From Reticulitermes lucifugus (Eukaryota; Arthropoda; Insecta; Blattodea; Rhinotermitidae): a stretch of DNA of 64,000 nt. Position numbers and translations under genes: made by a program. This document shows positions 22,800-33,851 of this stretch, piece by piece. Location of the stretch: NCBI GenBank assembly GCA_026260175.1, contig JAKCWW010000057.1:15097-79096 (forward strand), in the 5' to 3' direction. Position 1 is the stretch's first letter; each line of letters starts with the position of its first letter. The notes under the pieces are model-generated. The model saw only the letters and a program-made list of their open reading frames with translations, had not been told where the DNA came from and ran no database searches.

Positions 22800-23530
22800 C
22801 TGAGTTTTCTGGTTACACATCATCGTCAAAGGATGCAAAGTGTCAAAAGGATAAAACCGTGGGCGCCTCGTAATTACAATATGATATGTGGAGTTCAGCT
22901 GACGACACATCTTTCTCATTGTATGCTGGAGCTCTGTCATGATCACACCACATTCTTCCCCACATATAGCGGAACATCTTGAAGCATCCCTTGAAAAACA
23001 GTTCCCAGAAAACTACGATATCTTTGAGCATTCAACCTGCCAGTTGGCAGACAGGGCCTTACCACAATGCCCCCAACCATACTAGCCCGGACGTTGATGC
23101 TGCAGTGAATCTGATAAAGTTCATGGATAGCACGAGCAATATGCCGTGTCCAGAGCGTTTATTCTTGTCGGTGAACCCACACTCACGCCTAAACACGCTT
23201 CGTATATCCACAGACTGCTGTGTAAAAGGAGCTCAACGCAGGGTGTTGTCAAGGCCATTCGAAAAATTTCATCCATTGTGGACAATAATCTGGTAAGAGA
23301 TGTGGGATTCTCGAGTAGTGGTATGGGCGCATCTGACCGTCGTGGAGTACCTAGAGGACAACCGGTTTGGACAGTCGTCACTATTGTACGATATGGCGTG
23401 CACATCTTCACGGCCCTCATGCCACATCTGCAATTATGTCACTGTAATCTTTTCTGTCCGTACAGTCCATTGGCGATCCGCATTCACGTATGACGTGTTA
23501 CACTTTATTTATGATGCAGCCATTGCGGCA
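22800..23530 (-). mobile_element. Tc1/mariner-superfamily transposase fossil
   Basis: Read on the minus strand, a segment gives NVRASMVGALW, then GPVCQLAG, then RYMWGRMWCDHDRAPAY, and in the next frame YHIVITRRPRFYPFDTL. This order matches the family pattern (N-V-W-A-G-I-V-G...G-P...L-x-G...R-x-R-M-W-x-x-H-D-G-A-P-A-H...R-W-I-G-R...P-R-S-P-D-L-x-P-L-D) of insect IS630/Tc1/mariner DDE transposases. H-D-G-A-P carries the second catalytic Asp and is here HDRAP. The upstream half (about 23120-23490) is in several frames and is less certain. Inverted ends were not located. The copy is long inactive. Confidence 0.6.
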
Positions 23531-23531
23531 A

Positions 23532-23895
23532 TTGTCGCAACAAATTAGCGTTTGGTTAACGTCAACTAGGATATCATAGCGCGTATTATTCATACACCAG
23601 TAACAGATCACGTATTACAGACACGAGCGTGAGGATCATGTAGCGGTATTCGTCGTGTATCGAAGAACATTCGATTTCAACTCAGCACTGCTGTGCACTA
23701 TGCTTCTTGAGCACAACTAACAACGCGTTTTATCGTCTGACAAATGTTCTACCCCATTTGCCGATGACGTGTATGCTATATCAAAAACTAGACGTCTAAG
23801 GACATACGTTGTATAACATGCTCGACTTTATTTGTGACACGAAATCACACTACTGAGAACTTCTGCTCGAATTTCTTTTACGTACACGTACACTA
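23532..23895. other. Spacer between two transposase fossils
   Basis: No recognisable coding or terminal-repeat sequence. It may include decayed ends of either fossil. Confidence 0.3.
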
Positions 23896-23899
23896 GTAC

Positions 23900-24480
23900 A
23901 TTTTTATCTACGATGTTTCAAAAAGTAGGAGGCAGAGGAATGAAAACTAAACGCATTTTGGCAGCCTATGTGATCAAGATTTCCAGATCTATTCTTGACA
24001 GTTTACAGATGTTTAATAAGGGCTCAGTGCGCAGGCCGCCACATTTGCTTGTTAATTTAATTTCAGATCACACATTTGTAAGCAAAGCGGCTGTAAACTT
24101 AACCGCGGCAGCTAGGGGCCTCCCAGCAGTTCCAGCAAATTTGTGGGCAATGATGGAAGGTACACAGCATGTTTATGTACCCCCATAAGAAGAAACCGAA
24201 TAATGGAGGTTAGGGGAACAGGGTGGCCAAGTAACAGGGCCCATTCTCCGTCCATTTCCGTAAAAATATTCTATCCAAGAAATCCCGAGCTGCAATGTGA
24301 AAACCCGGAGGCGCTTCGTTCCGTCTTGCTGCAGTAATATGTCATTAGGGTCCTTCTCTGCCAAAACTGGGTCGCAATGATGAAGTCTTCAAACGTGACA
24401 CCCGTCACAGTGGGTTCGACAACAGAAAGACGCAAACAAGTTTTCTTGGCACAGTTTTAGTATGGAAATTGCCAAATTTA
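23900..24480 (-). mobile_element. Mariner-like transposase C-terminal fossil
   Basis: The minus strand reads EPTVTGVTFEDFI, then DPNDILLQQDGTKRLRVF, WIEYFYGNGRRMGPVTWPP and CSPNLHYSVSSYGGT. These align in order with the mariner-type blocks Q-Q-D-G-A-P-P-H (second catalytic Asp), W-I-G-R-R-G-P-x-x-W-P-P-R-S-P-D-L-x-P-x-D-F-F-L-W-G. A weaker C-terminal tail runs to about 23900. The N-terminal helix-turn-helix and first catalytic Asp are missing; the sequence runs instead into a fragment of another repeat at about 24545. It is a different copy, and probably a different subfamily, from the fossil at 22.8-23.5 kb. Confidence 0.75.
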
Positions 24481-24544
24481 AAAGTGGTTATCACGTGATT
24501 AATGGTTAGCACAGACTGAGTGTGGTCCAGCGGGAGCCAAGTTT

Positions 24545-24614
24545 TTCCTGCGGACTGACAGACTTGACGAAGCTAATAACCGTTTTTCGTAAACTTACGA
24601 ACGCCCCTAAAAAC
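24545..24614 (+). mobile_element. GCGCG-ended MITE family, 3' fragment
   Basis: GCGGACTGACAGACTTGACGAAGCTAATAACCG...TTACGAACGCCCCTAAAAA matches the right end of the elements at 29.6-30.1 and 41.7-42.3 kb (GGACAGACAGACATGACGAAGCTA...GCGAACGCGCGCCTA). Only about 70 bp of the right end is present. Confidence 0.55.
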
Positions 24615-24780
24615 GGTCATGTATCTACGACCCGAGTGGGTTTCGAATCCAACATCTCAGTTTGACTAATGTAGAATCTACGTGTCTCAGATATGACGAC
24701 CAACAGGATCAGTGGCAGTGCTGCGAGATTTGAAATTAGCATTAGCGGTGTTACTGCAGTTTAATATATTCTGGTATATT

Positions 24781-24920
24781 ACGCTGTGGCGACTGACAAT
24801 TAGTTACCGATGTTTCGCAAGATCCTACTGTCTTTATCTTCAGGGCCACCTTGGACTACTTGACCCTGAATAATGAAGGCAATGCAGTCCTTCGAAACGT
24901 CCGTGACTATCTACCAATTA
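24781..24920. mobile_element. Inverted pair of Penelope-like ends with hammerhead-like core
   Basis: The left part, reverse-complemented, reads CCTGAAGATAAAGACAGTAG, then CGAAACATCGGTAACTAATT. The right part reads CCCTGAATAATGAAGGC, then CTTCGAAACGTCCGTGAC and CTACCAATT. They are head-to-head copies of one sequence separated by about 10 bp. In the right copy GAAGG (24875-24879) and CCTTC (24889-24893) form a perfect 5-bp stem directly before GAAAC, after CTGAA, the order of a degenerate hammerhead core. I did not find a convincing target duplication. Confidence 0.55.
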
Positions 24921-24924
24921 AACG

Positions 24925-25507
24925 ACATAGTTGTACAACAGCAATGTATTGTTGTAAGGGAGCAATGCATTATTGCATATATTTATGTTTTGCTTTATAT
25001 ATATTACTGACTATGAATTACATAGGAAGTAAGGAAATGTAATTAACTAATTCGAAACAATATTGGAGTCCAAAACGTTGTCATTAACTAACAATGAAGC
25101 AAGCCATACTTACTAGTACTAAACTCTACACATGTTGTAACTCGGCATTTCTCCTACAGCTATTTTGATGTTACTTAGACCAGCCAGGACATGCTAGACA
25201 TGGATGAGGACGTGCATTCCTAAGTTCCTAAGGTCATCCTTAGAAAAGGTGACATGCAACATAGGAAAAGTACCGAGGCTGATGAAATGGAATATTTGTA
25301 AATCACTGGAATAGTTCGGTGTGTGTGTGTGTGTGTGTGTACTACGACAAATCTACACACAAGCAGCCCTTCCTTACATTCTGCACATGGGTCATTTCAT
25401 GTCGGACGAACGCCGAACGTAAGACATGGTGATGCAGCTGATATTGTTGGTCTGATGTTCGACTTCGCAATTCTTCATTTTGTTAATACATATTTTGTTC
25501 AATACAG

Positions 25508-25541
<34 letters not shown>

Positions 25542-26646
25542 GTAGCTCATCTTGGAGGTCCTGTATCATTACACTCTCCCAATAATCGCCTTACGATGGA
25601 TTCGAAACCAAGGATCCAGCATGTCAACATCCACGACAGGACAGCGCGGATTATCGAGCCGTATTGGGATCCAACATAATATCGCAGAACATCTGAATCC
25701 TTAGTAGTGATTGTGGTTTTATGCATTTGAAAATTGCCTTTCACAATTTAGGTGCCTGCATTCTTTTTGCCAAATAACGTTTGGCGAAATAAATAGTTGT
25801 CCAGCTGTAGAGGCTTCAAACCCAGAAAGTCGATTCAAGTATCAATCGTGATATCAATAATTTTTTTTTGTTTTCTATTGTAACATTAGAGGTATTTTGA
25901 TGCGATGTTGCTATATCTAACAGAAGTAGTCCTACGGCGTGTTTAATTATTCAGCATCCCACGTATTTAGGACTGTGTTGGAAAAGGCCAGACTGACTAG
26001 TCATTTGGTTAAACAGAATGAGTTATCCTTCTAATTATTTATAGTACTGTTTTCGATGATATGAATAATGAACGCAAAAGGACAGGCGCTCTAAAAATAC
26101 TTTTCCTGAGTTCGGTTTACACATGACATCTTTTTTTTTACACCTTTGTTTCCGACTGTATACATTATTTCAACAGTTGTCACCGAAGAGGCTGGTGTAG
26201 TTGTAATATTCTGGAATTGTATTCGAGAGACAGTCTGTTCACATATCGACCACAACACCGACAATCTCGAGTGGATTTCTTTCTCAAGCCATCCAGTAAA
26301 ATTTTGTGGTATGACCTCTTTCAGGCCACGACCGATTCCATCCATACACTTTCTAATTCATCCCTCATTCTACCATCGAGGTGGTACAAGATATAATTTC
26401 AGCGGCGTAAAACAAACCATAAACTTCCACCTGTTAATTATATTCATTGACAACGACACCTGAAGTGTGCACAATTCCCGAAGTAGCCGGGACATTACCA
26501 CAAACTTTGATCCTTACTTGGGAATTCATGCCAATACGGGCACTTATCGGGGTTTTAATAACCTGATTTATTGCACTGCAGTAAACTGGGTTTATGCGAG
26601 ATTTTGCGGGATGGATCCCTTCCACTTCGAGTTCTACTTTGCATTT
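24925..26646. other. Intergenic with GT and TC microsatellites
   Basis: Contains (GT)n at 25319-25340 and (TC)n at 25507-25541. Frames crossing them (for example 25323-25679) are low-complexity artefacts. No gene recognised. Confidence 0.4.
25507..25541. repeat. (TC)n microsatellite
   Basis: About 17 TC units with one TT interruption. Confidence 0.9.
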
Positions 26647-26648
26647 TA

Positions 26649-26760
26649 CGAGGGCTGTCCAAAAAGTATCCGACTATATTTTTTCCCGCGGTAAGTAATG
26701 GCGAAAGGCTTGACACACCATTTTATTCATCAGATTCATTCTCACCACCTCTCTTGCATA
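26649..26760 (+). mobile_element. Mariner-like element, left end only
   Basis: After a TA at 26647-26648 the sequence reads CGAGGGCTGTCCAAAAAGTA then TCCGAC, a classic insect mariner terminal inverted repeat (CGAGGG.TGT.C..AAAGTA). The following 100 bp have no recognisable transposase and merge with a TA-rich tract. The other end was not found, so this is a solo end or a heavily deleted copy. Confidence 0.65.
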
Positions 26761-26868
26761 TTAAATCAGCCCTACGTATATTCCCATATATATATATACA
26801 TATATATAGGAATAGACGTGGGGCTGACAATATATAAGAATAAAATTATATATATATACATTTATATA

Positions 26869-27052
26869 CAAGTCGACCCCGGTTATTACGACATTGGTTT
26901 ATGCGACACTCGACTTTGCGTCAGATATTCTGTGGTACCAATTAATTCGTCACTGTTAAACATAACATTATACTCCTCGGTTAGAACAACGGTCGTTTAT
27001 AGCGACACAAAATATTCAGACCCTTTCCTGCCGTTATAACCGAGTTCGACTG
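26869..27052. mobile_element. Tigger/pogo-like MITE, copy 2
   Basis: About 184 bp, sharing with the 4.7-kb copy the words GTCAGAT.TTCTGTGGTACCA, TTAATTC.TC.CTGTTAA and AACATTATACTCC throughout. It ends CCGAGTTCGACTG, with TA on both sides (26867-26868 and 27053-27054). It sits in a TA-rich tract, a favourable target for TA-specific insertion. Confidence 0.8.
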
Positions 27053-27054
27053 TA

Positions 27055-28670
27055 ATTTCCCTCTTTCTCCCAAAGAGGAGTAAACATCAACAATTTTCTA
27101 ATACTAATTTCTCTGTAAAAATTTAGCCATTTATTACAAATTTTAATATGGCTACTGAGAAAGATATACCATCTCGGACATTAAAAATGCTTACATTCTT
27201 ATAAAGTATTGAATATTCAAATTAAAGCTAAAATCTCAAAGCAAAAATCTGAAAGTCATTTCTTATCCACCACTTGGAATTAAGGTCTTTGGTGTGTTAC
27301 ATTGCTTCAGCCACGGATATAGACGTCAAAACACAGATCTGGTCAACATATGATTTACACAGAATCTGAGAACAAACCTGCTAGGAGTCCATCACTGCAA
27401 CGCGAATAGCATGCCCAGCGCGTGTCGCACCCACGCACTCAAACACACACACGCTGTTCTATATAACTCGGCGATGAAGCGGATTGAAGGTGTTCATGAA
27501 GCTCTACTACTGCTATTCATGCAAAGTGCAAAATTATTGGGAACGGTAGTTAGGGTTGAGGGTGGTGGATATAGGATGTGAAGGGTAGTCCAGCATCCGC
27601 GATAGCAAACATCCCCATCGACATCGGAATGATTGATACGCCTCGTATCAACACACATGCAGACAGGCTTGGGTTAGGCTGGGCTACCCGAAACCGGCAC
27701 TGGCTCGGTCACACATCAGCGGGGATGAGAGTCGGTTAGCGTCGTCATGTCCCCAGTCCCTGATAAGACTCCTGTACTTTTATGTTTCTGAAAAATTGGT
27801 TCTTTGTAAGAGAAAAAAATAAGCAGTCGCTCGGAAGTGTAACGTGATTATAAAATGTAAATTAAGTTATTTCCTGAAACACATCGATTGTAAACACCCA
27901 CTTGAACTCACTTTGCCATTGCCGTGGCAGGCAGCGTCAGCAAAAAAGTGTTTTTGTTATGCTTTGCCCTCTTCACCTTTTACAACGAAATAATGTTCTT
28001 GGTTCCAGCAGCATGAAAAATGGAAACAGAATCATGCAAGACCTCTAATATCTAAACAGCTCCATGAAACAAAGGCCTTTTCAAAGAAATTAACAGTCGC
28101 CCAGCTATCCAAAAATTTCCGAACGTTTTACAAAATCTCCAGGATCAGTACCATGCAGCAAAGAGGCCACCACGTAAAGTACTGAGTCATATCAATCAAT
28201 TCCGTGTATTTCAGTTCAGGCTAATAACCTAGAATATGCAAAATGGGACTGACGTAAACATTGGAAATCCTCTGAGGATAACATTTCATCGGGCTGAGAT
28301 AAGAACTGTGGGTCTCTCGGATATTTATCATGGTTTTTAAAAAAAAACCTACATCGCGACCTTCAGTGTTCAATGTGTTTGAATGAATGCCACTGATCAG
28401 CCAAGTTTCACTTAAAGTATTCTATTTTTATACGCACTGTCCTTGCTTATATGGGTAAATTATTTTCACATTACCAACACTGAGTTCTCTTCATCCATAT
28501 TTAATAGCGCCCTTCATTACTTATACACACCGAACGACCTCACGAAAAATCAATCCCATTAAACAAACTCATATGTTCTTAAGGCCTATAAGAAGTGAAA
28601 AAATATACGCGGCGTGGAGGTCGTACTATCTGCTCTCCTCTCTTCCCACTCATTTATGTCTGAGTGTACA
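27055..28670. other. Intergenic, nothing recognised
   Basis: No gene, RNA or paired termini seen. A locally GC-richer patch (about 27540-27770) may be an unrecognised repeat. It has no informative frame. Confidence 0.35.
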
Positions 28671-28676
28671 CGTATA

Positions 28677-29063
28677 TCAACGAGTATAGAATCCGGTACT
28701 TTTTGATGTCCTTAGAACATTGTAAAGTAAAAAACTAATGCGGATCTTTATCGAGCCAATAATAAGTATTCATTTTTGGTGGCTTATTTTTCAGCGCTTT
28801 CGGTACTGAAAATTACATGACGTCGATGAGAGTAATACGGGAATATGGATTGGAAATGATTTGGAATACAGTTGTCGCAGCCAATTGTAAGTAATACTGC
28901 AGCATTTACCTGAAGGAAAAAGCAAAGCAATGGAGAGTGTCAGTAAGGACAGAGGGTTTCCTGGCTGATACTTTAACTTTTCACCATGCGAATGTAAGAC
29001 TCGCCACACCGTCTTGTATGGTATAAAGCGTTCTGGTGCGACTGCAATATCCGCACCATGCAC
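28677..29063 (-). mobile_element. Possible mariner-like fragment
   Basis: A minus-strand frame contains YKTVWRVLHSHGE, which resembles the helix-turn-helix end of mariner-type transposases (T-V-W-R-V-L-H). About 350 bp further along, ACGAGTATAGAATCCGGTAC has the look of a mariner terminal repeat. The rest of the frame does not match, so this is a weak call. Confidence 0.25.
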
Positions 29064-29069
29064 GTAAAC

Positions 29070-29634
29070 TCAGTATATTCCATAGTGCTATTGGTAGCTC
29101 AGACTAAGACGTGGAATAACAGGATGACTCGAGAATAATGGATTAGAAAGAGCGAAGAACTGGCAAGGACCTAATTTGAGGTATAATTTTGTAAAGGTTT
29201 TATATAAAGACGCTGCCAATTGCTAGTCATATGGCGTCGGTGCTAGACGAATGACATAAGATAACACAGAGCACTGGCAGAATGACAGTGACACAATGAA
29301 AAGTACTCTGAGGAACACCTCCACAACTAAACATTTGGCCCACCACAAATCCAATGTTCATTTCCCGTGAAAGAGCCCGGGCATCCGCGGTGAGAGGTAT
29401 TATTTTTAAATGGTAATCAAAGCTCTCTTAATAAAATAACCGTGTCAAGACGAAAATTGCTTGTATCCAGATTTGTTATCAGCATAACAGAATTCAACAA
29501 ATGTTTTATTTTCTTATGTGTTACCATGACGTCAATTTGTGTCAATATTACTAGCGATTGTGTCCTATAGGCGAAAGAATTTGAAGGAAAACAAAGGAGG
29601 CAATGTACGTATAAAAGTAACATTAAGGCGCGTT
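29070..29634. other. Intergenic, nothing recognised
   Basis: No gene seen. The last 60 bp contain AAAGGAGGCAATGTACGTA, which reads on the minus strand like the internal sequence of the next element's family. A second, inverted fragment of that family may abut it here. Confidence 0.3.
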
Positions 29635-30104
29635 CGCGTAACAATTCTTGCTATGGAAAAATAATATATATTTCCTATTCTGAGTGCGTGTCTGTAGCCT
29701 TAGCTATCCAGCATGAAAGTGCATGTGCCATATTGTCATCTGTGGCCTGTCTGGCTCTAACATATTTTTCCACATTATCTCATAAACGCATGATTTTCGG
29801 AAAAAAAGTTATTGAACATAAAATGTGTGTTTTGATTTTCTCTATAACTTTTGTCTGAAACATTTCTCATTCTAACAAGAATTGAGCGACATATCATAAA
29901 TGTACATAGGTGTTATGTTAGGTACCCGTTATTCTTGTCAGGTTTTAATGAAACTTGAATTTTCTCTACATATTTTCGAAAAATAGTCATATATTAAATT
30001 TCTTGAAAATCTGTCGAGTGGTAGCCGAGTTGTTCCATGCGGACGGACAGACAGACATGACGAAGCTAATAGTTGCTTTTCGAAATTTTGCGAAAGCACC
30101 TAAT
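29635..30104 (+). mobile_element. GCGCGTTCGCGTA-ended MITE, copy 1
   Basis: Begins AAGGCGCGTTCGCGTAAC and ends TTTGCGAAAGCACCTAA, a decayed inverted match to the left end. The interior holds GTCGAGTGGTAGCCGAGTTG, then a run of CGGACGGACAGACAGACATG and ACGAAGCTAATAG, all shared with the copy at 41.7 kb. About 470 bp, with no transposase. TA-type borders are plausible but not exact, so the superfamily is left open. Confidence 0.6.
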
Positions 30105-30105
30105 A

Positions 30106-30825
30106 AGAGTGATCAGTTGTTCCTATGTTTACATCCTTGCGTTAGCCTCGCGTCAAAGTACTGTATTTGTAAGGTGAGAAAACATTTCTTCATAACCTTC
30201 TTGCAAATAGCACACCTGCCGTCAGACGACAACTCGTTTTTGTCGACCCGTCATCCTTTTAACCGGGTGGTTAATTTTCAGGGGTTCCATGCAGTTAGAT
30301 ATTAAGAGTTTTAAGGTTTACGGATGCTATCCAATAATTGATAAGATTAAAACAAATAAATCAAGCTTCAATCTATAGGTTCATTTTTTATCTGACAAAT
30401 ATCGGTTGCCAATTCGTGTAGTAAGAACTGTATGTTTGTTATGGGAGTTAAAATGGTCAGTTAAAATACCCTTGGAGCCCTTGAGTATTAAAAAACGAAT
30501 TACAAACATCTCGGGTCAATAAAATTAAGTAAAAACTAAGGAAACATTTGGAGTTATCGCAGCGGTGAAACAGAGGATCAAGTTCTTCTGGAATATAAAT
30601 CTGCGACAATGGGTGACTGGATCCCGAAGTTTGAGGTAGCGTAATGTCCGAATTTTCAATGGAGGATAAGTCCTAGAAAATATTAGCTAGGTTGTCTAAC
30701 TCTATGGAACAATTCAGAATGAACTACCCGATTCGAAGTACGGCGGGTCAAAAAAAAACAGTAACAATTAATAAAAGGTGTTATATTTGACATAGGTTAT
30801 GATCATATGATGTCTGCTAAGACCT
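30106..30825. other. Intergenic, nothing recognised
   Basis: No coding or repeat structure identified. Confidence 0.35.
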
Positions 30826-30829
30826 CTCG

Positions 30830-30875
30830 ACCTCGAAGAAGAGTATACAACATTGCTTCGAAACGTCGGGACCTA
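30830..30875 (+). ncRNA. Degenerate hammerhead-like/Penelope-end motif
   Basis: CCTCGAAGAAGAG, then about 13 bases, then GCTTCGAAACGTCGGGAC. GAAG and CTTC can pair before GAAAC, and GAAACGTCGG is the same word as in the inverted pairs at 59.6 kb. No inverted partner is seen here. It is a sequence relic and function is not claimed. Confidence 0.35.
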
Positions 30876-30899
30876 ATCATCTACTGACAGAGCGCCATA

Positions 30900-32085
30900 A
30901 CACATAATAACGTAATCTGCACGTAAGGAAAGGTTATTTTAATTTAACGGATTGTAATAGTCAGTTGCTTTAATAATACAAAGTATGACACTGAAGATCA
31001 CAGTTTTAAAAGCTAGTGAATCTGAGAGCTTTTATTAATGAGAAAACATTATTAACACTCAATAAATGCTTGTACAGCCAGAGAACCAAAAACCAGGACT
31101 TATCTGGGCTGTTAAAACTGGTTCAAACAAGTCGAGAACTACACCTGTTCCACATGACAGGATTGAAGTTTAGTTTCCACGTACAGAAATCCATATCTAC
31201 AGCTGCTCCTCCACTTGCCGTATTTATTTAATTAACACCTAGCAGTAATGGAGACGACAGACGAACGTTATGAGTCTCATCTACTCTGCAGAGCAAGTCG
31301 GTGTGTTTCAATATTACCCTGGATTTCCTTCGCTCTCTAGGTTAGAAGTCAGAACCTATTATCGCAAAATGAAACAGGCGTTTCATAAGTCGAATCCTTT
31401 GTTTAAATGATCCCTGTATAATCGTGAATGATATTAAATTGTGTTAGGAGTAAAGTGATTTAGTGCATTAGGTGGCATTTGCTCTGTTAATTAACGTTTC
31501 CGAGAGTTAGTCTATTACGTAGTAGAGGCAGCGCCTTGGGCTAGGAACTGCCGTTCGTGCGACCCCCCCAAATCTTGTCCTCTTGTTGCAGCAACTCTGA
31601 TTACGGTTGGTTCATTCTCTACAGTTCTAGCTCTCCTATTTCCTCCTCGTATCATTTATTCCCTTACTTCTGTCTCCATATGCTTTCAGTTCTCCATAAA
31701 TTCCCATTCCAAAGTTACAAAAATGTGCAAATGAGAGCACTGTTAATTCTTTTCTGGTACAACGGTGCTCTAACAAATGAGAGAAAACTGAATAAAAATA
31801 TTTTTCACACAAAGCACATTTTCGTGAATTTCTTCTTAAATGTGTTGTCAGAGACGGGATTTGCAACAGTAAATTAGTAGCACACAAAAATAAGTAACCT
31901 AATTGAAATGGCTAGTACAAGGATACATATTTTAATGAATAAATGTTTATTTCATATTTTTATTGGCAACTATATTCATAACTACGAAGAGTGAGTCAAT
32001 GCACCTGAAATTAGTCAAATTTGAATCATAATTAAGGCTGAGGCTGTCATCATCTGGGCTGTAGCTCCGTATAGTCCTGCAGGTG
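30900..32085. other. Intergenic, nothing recognised
   Basis: Short frames overlap on both strands between 31557 and 31887 without recognisable motifs. No transposon ends seen. Confidence 0.35.
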
Positions 32086-32089
32086 CATA

Positions 32090-32290
32090 CCTACCTTCCG
32101 AAAGAATATGGTACCCCATCTTCAAGGGTGACACTGAAGCTGAAGCACTTTCCTAAAAAACGTTGATATCCACCTACAAGACTATACGGTATCACAACCC
32201 GGAGTATCACAATATTCACAACCATAAAAACCTGAATTCTGATATAACAATCACCATAATTATCGCCATTAGAACCATGTGGTTTTAGAC
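32090..32290 (-). repeat. Unclassified dispersed repeat (GGYQRF family), copy 1
   Basis: The minus strand gives IQVFMVVNIVILRVVIPYSL, then VGGYQRFLGKCFSF. The same pseudo-peptide pattern (V-F..V...LR.V.P.SLVGGYQRFGG..CLHL) recurs at 60.6, 60.8 and 63.6 kb. I remember it as a spurious translation common in termite and cockroach repeats; it is not a real protein family. The element's own class is unknown. Confidence 0.5.
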
Positions 32291-32519
32291 GATCTGCGTA
32301 GTGGTCTTCCAAAATAACTCCCCTTCTTCCTACTCCTCCTCCTCCACCTTCTCCTTCTATTGTTTTTAGCTGCAGTCTCTCAGGCTGTTTTTTTCCCTCA
32401 GTCCTCTTAGATGTTGTTTCCAAAAATTTGGTTATTTTTATAATTCGGATAATTTCATTCGAAATTATCCTACAAATCTTTATTTCGTTTATAATCCAAT
32501 AGTGTGACCTGCACATCTA

Positions 32520-32945
32520 AATAAACGTAATTAGCAATACGCTAATTTGTTTTCATCTGCTTTTCTAATCGTCATGGCTTCACTTCCGTCGTGTATCAAC
32601 ACAAGTCATATTAAATTTTGTAAATGTTCAGTTAAGTATGTCTTGCTGACGAAGATTTCCGCATAATTTGTTTGTTCCGGTCGCTTTTAAAAACCTTGAA
32701 ATGCTTAATGACATTACTGCGCCAACTTCGTATGATATAGGCTAAGACTGCCTAGATGTTTAAAGGTACAGCCCTATTACAACTTCCGTTATTGATAAAA
32801 TATTAATCCTAACAGTGCATTCACTTTAAAATGCCACGACGTTGCGTTTTCAGTCGACACTGACACATCAAACTCTGCAAAAAATACCAACGAGTATAAA
32901 GGCATTTGAAATTTTAAATTTTCTGACGCATCGGCATGTCAGCTG
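32520..32945. other. Intergenic, nothing recognised
   Basis: No features seen. Confidence 0.3.
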
Positions 32946-32954
32946 GCAAATATT

Positions 32955-33060
32955 ATGTGGTTACCGACGATTCGAAGTACCTTAGTGCCTTCATCTTCAG
33001 GAACATGCAGTCCAAGACTGATTAATCCTGAAGATGAACTATTTACTAGCTGACAAGATG
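32955..33060. mobile_element. Inverted pair of Penelope-like ends
   Basis: TTCATCTTCAGGA (32990-33002) is exactly inverted at 33026-33038. Extending outward, the left arm reads on the minus strand CTGAAGATGAAGGCACTAAG, then CTTCGAATCGTCGGTAAC and ATTTGCCAGCTGACA. The right arm reads CTGAAGATGAAC directly joined to TATTTACTAGCTGACA, so the two arms match except for about 40 bp missing from the right. The CTGAAGA...CTTCGAA..GTCGG layout is that of the degenerate hammerhead-like ends elsewhere in the window. Confidence 0.5.
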
Positions 33061-33113
33061 TAAAGTCCCAAGAGACTTGGATCTTTATCAATAACATTGT
33101 GGGAACTTCAATT

Positions 33114-33374
33114 TATTTTTTCTGTGTCGCAGCAGGCCAAATAGGGCCCAGACCGTCTCATTGTTGAGATTGCTAGATCACACACAATTAGATACACACA
33201 CTCGGTAGCACTCCTCTGAACGAGTAATCAGCTTGCCGCAGAGGCCGCTACCTACACAACACACAACCAACAGAGCAGACAAACATCCATACCCTTAGCG
33301 GGATTCGAACTTGCGTTTGCAACCATCGACCGGCCGCAGACCTACGCCTTAGTCCGCTCGGCCACCGGGATCGG
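33114..33374 (-). mobile_element. tRNA-derived SINE, copy 2
   Basis: On the minus strand the head reads CCCGGTGGCCGAGCGGACTA, containing a consensus-quality box A (TGGCCGAGCGG). Box B follows as CAAGTTCGAATCCCG. The body repeats that of the 8.3-kb copy: GTAGGTAGCGGCC, then GTGTATCTAATTGTGTGTGATCTAG and a 3' GACACAGAAAAA. The tRNA-Ser/Leu-like head and A-rich end define a SINE. This copy is better preserved than the first. Confidence 0.85.
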
Positions 33375-33385
33375 CAACCTCTACT

Positions 33386-33475
33386 CCATTTAACTAAATA
33401 ACTAACTAACTAAATAACTGACTGACTGACTAACTAACTAACTTAACTAACTAACCAACCGACCAACCGACTAAC
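33386..33475. repeat. (ACTA/ACTG/ACCA)n microsatellite
   Basis: Imperfect four-base repeats run from about 33386 up to ACTCCATGG at 33476. Because the adjoining LINE is on the minus strand, this tract sits at its 3' end and reads (TTAG)n there, so it is probably the expanded LINE tail. Confidence 0.75.
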
Positions 33476-33850
33476 TCCATGGAGCGGAGTCCTTCCTGAG
33501 ACGGTAACAGGTCCTCAGCTAGTCAATAAATTCCTCGCATTTTATGAAGCCCGAAGGTTCCTTACCACATTTACAAGCGTCCGCCACCTGACCCAACCTC
33601 GGAAAGATCAATCCACTCCATGCCTCTCCATCCAACTTTTTTGAAGATCCATTTTAATATTGTCCTGCCATCTACGTCTAGATCTTCCCAGGGGTGTCTT
33701 TCCATCAGGCCCCCTCACCAAAACCTGTATGCACGTCTCTTGTCTCCCACACGTGCCACACGCCCCTTTCCATCTCATTCTTCTTGATTTTTCTAATTCA
33801 TCTCTATAAATTATTTGCTGTGCTCTGTAATTCATTTTCAGTTTTGACTA
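33476..33850 (-). mobile_element. LINE family A 3' end, copy 5 (best preserved)
   Basis: The minus-strand frame starts near 33835 and reads MNYRAQQIIYRDELEKSRRM, then RWKGACGTC, VLVRGPDGKTPLGRSRRRWQ and DNIKMDLQKSW. R-x-x-W...P-x-G-K-x-P-L-G-R-x-R-R-R-W-x-D-N-I is the C-terminal signature of RTE/CR1-like non-LTR proteins. After a frame change the RWR-LVN tail follows, then a 3' untranslated end CTCCATGGAGTTAG and a (TTAG)n tail. The reverse transcriptase core is absent because the copy is 5'-truncated. Confidence 0.8.
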
Positions 33851-33851
33851 A

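Noticed and set aside
25323-25679. 118-codon frame with Cys- and Ser-rich segments
   Set aside because: The low-complexity parts are translations of (GT)n and (TC)n microsatellites.
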